This document shows positions 63,262 to 64,000 of a DNA stretch of 64,000 nucleotides, piece after piece (the first letter of the stretch is position 1; each line of letters opens with the position of its first letter). Source of the stretch: Sipunculus nudus. Lineage: Eukaryota; Annelida; Sipuncula; Golfingiida; Sipunculidae. Location of the stretch: NCBI GenBank assembly GCA_026874595.1, contig JAPPUL010000066.1, forward strand, positions 29,474 to 93,473. The letters are read 5' to 3'. The notes beneath the pieces were generated by a model. It did not search any database. It saw nothing but the letters and a program-made list of their open reading frames with translations, and had not been told where the DNA came from. Position numbers and translations under genes: made by a program.

Positions 63262-64000
63262 CTAAGATGATTTATTAAAACATTCGTTATAAATTCTATC
63301 TTTTGCTAATTTACAATATTCAATATCTTGTTCAATTCCAATGCCAAGCCGATTATTGTTTATACTTTCAATAATAGTTGTACCACTTCCTAAGAATGGG
63401 TCAAGAACTATATCTTTAACAAAGCTAAACAATTTTATACATCTTCGTGGCAATTCTCTCGGAAACGGTGCAGGATGCCCTATCCTCTTTTTACTTTCAC
63501 CATTGAATTGCCATAGACCATTAGTCCATTCCATAAACTCTTGTTTTTTAATATCATTCTCTCCTTGATTTTTTCTTTTCCATTCATTTTTGTATAATAC
63601 AACAATTAATTCAACAGGTGCAATAACATATGGGGCTGAGGCTGAATTAAAACTCCCCCATGCTGTCCTTCTTGATATATTACCTTCGTTCCAAACTATT
63701 GTTGAATGGTATCTCCAGCCAACCTGCTTTGCAATGGTTGTTATATCAGCTCCAATACTTCTTTGTCCACCTTTATTTTTATCTAATGGAATATTTAAAC
63801 ACATCCTCCCACTATCCATTGTCCAGTAAAATACATTACTCAACCATTGTTTTGTGAAGTCTAAATAATGACTATAAGACATATTGTCATTATTATTGTT
63901 ATATGCAATACCAACATTATAAGGCGGTGATGTTATCGTTAAATTTATTGACTCTGCTTCTAATAACGTTCTATTAAGAGAATCACCTTCTATAATATTA
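63262..64000 (-). CDS. Site-specific DNA methyltransferase, 5' end outside window
   Basis: Open from 63262 to the window edge with no stop. TSPPYNVGIAYN (motif IV) lies near 63905-63940, then NIPLDKNKGGQRSIGADI, STIVWNEGNISRRTAWGSF, GHPAPFPRELPRRCI and VLDPFLGSGTTIIES (motif I): a beta-class N4-cytosine or N6-adenine methylase. The true start lies upstream of position 64000. Neighbour of the Mod-nuclease fusion, same strand. Confidence 0.85.
   Translation of the reverse strand, partial: NIIEGDSLNRTLLEAESINLTITSPPYNVGIAYNNNNDNMSYSHYLDFTKQWLSNVFYWTMDSGRMCLNIPLDKNKGGQRSIGADITTIAKQVGWRYHSTIVWNEGNISRRTAWGSFNSASAPYVIAPVELIVVLYKNEWKRKNQGENDIKKQEFMEWTNGLWQFNGESKKRIGHPAPFPRELPRRCIKLFSFVKDIVLDPFLGSGTTIIESINNNRLGIGIEQDIEYCKLAKDRIYNECFNKSS

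Noticed and set aside
1-64000. Stop-codon reassignment (TGA or TAG read through) as the cause of broken genes
   Set aside because: The breaks change frame instead of continuing past a stop in frame, and TGA ends many intact genes, including ATGA overlaps at hsdM/hsdS and primase.

Overview
The window reads as part of the genome of a large, very AT-rich tailed bacteriophage (myovirus-like), or of an element descended from one. Nearly everything up to 58.6 kb is on the minus strand in tightly packed, often overlapping genes. It carries a phage-type replication and recombination set (family A DNA polymerase with an intein, DnaB-like helicase, a likely helicase loader, SF2 helicase, 5' nuclease, primase in two separate pieces, RecA, SbcC/SbcD (gp46/gp47-like), RuvC-like resolvase, SSB-like protein, DNA ligase), nucleotide genes (B12-type ribonucleotide reductase, ThyX), a phage-like sigma factor, three HU-like proteins and a baseplate module. 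No rRNA, recognisable tRNA, capsid, terminase or sheath gene was seen. The host cannot be named; low GC, ankyrin proteins and several DNA methyltransferases point to a low-GC bacterial host in general only.

Layout. 0-7.4 kb: replication genes (PolA with intein, primase zinc domain, DnaB, loader, helicase, 5' nuclease). 7.4-18.1 kb: membrane/coiled-coil proteins and virion genes, including a gp6/J-like baseplate wedge protein and a gpI-like baseplate protein that seems to contain a rubredoxin knuckle. 18.2-30.4 kb: primase TOPRIM part, RNR, SbcD, SbcC (as two genes meeting at the zinc hook), RecA, RuvC, SSB-like, HU-like and ligase. 30.5-38.1 kb: a large protein that looks like a catalytically dead PolA paralogue, an acidic protein, an HTH protein, a membrane protein, ThyX, sigma factor, small unknowns and a third HU. 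38.2-47.7 kb: a stand-alone methyltransferase, a type I M gene with three tandem S genes (no R gene here), a HEAT-methyltransferase fusion and three ankyrin proteins. 47.7-50 kb: a gene-poor, repeat-bearing stretch. 50-61.6 kb: an accessory zone of single-gene units, most driven by near-identical promoter/leader blocks, with three paralogous right-handed beta-helix proteins and two members of a family sharing a small 'WNG...YLD' module (a third lies at 45.4-46.3 kb). Transcription switches to the plus strand at 59.1-61.2 kb and back. 61.7-64 kb: two more methyltransferases, one fused to a probable nuclease domain.

Reading caution. Many genes between 7 and 30 kb (and some elsewhere) are broken by frameshifts that can be explained, wherever I tested them, by one surplus base (sometimes two) in a short homopolymer run. 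I therefore annotate the whole span of such genes as one CDS and say where it breaks. TGA is used as a normal stop (several ATGA overlaps), so the breaks are not explained by stop-codon recoding. Whether they are sequencing errors or real decay cannot be settled from the sequence; the later accessory genes (beta-helix proteins, last methyltransferases) are free of them.
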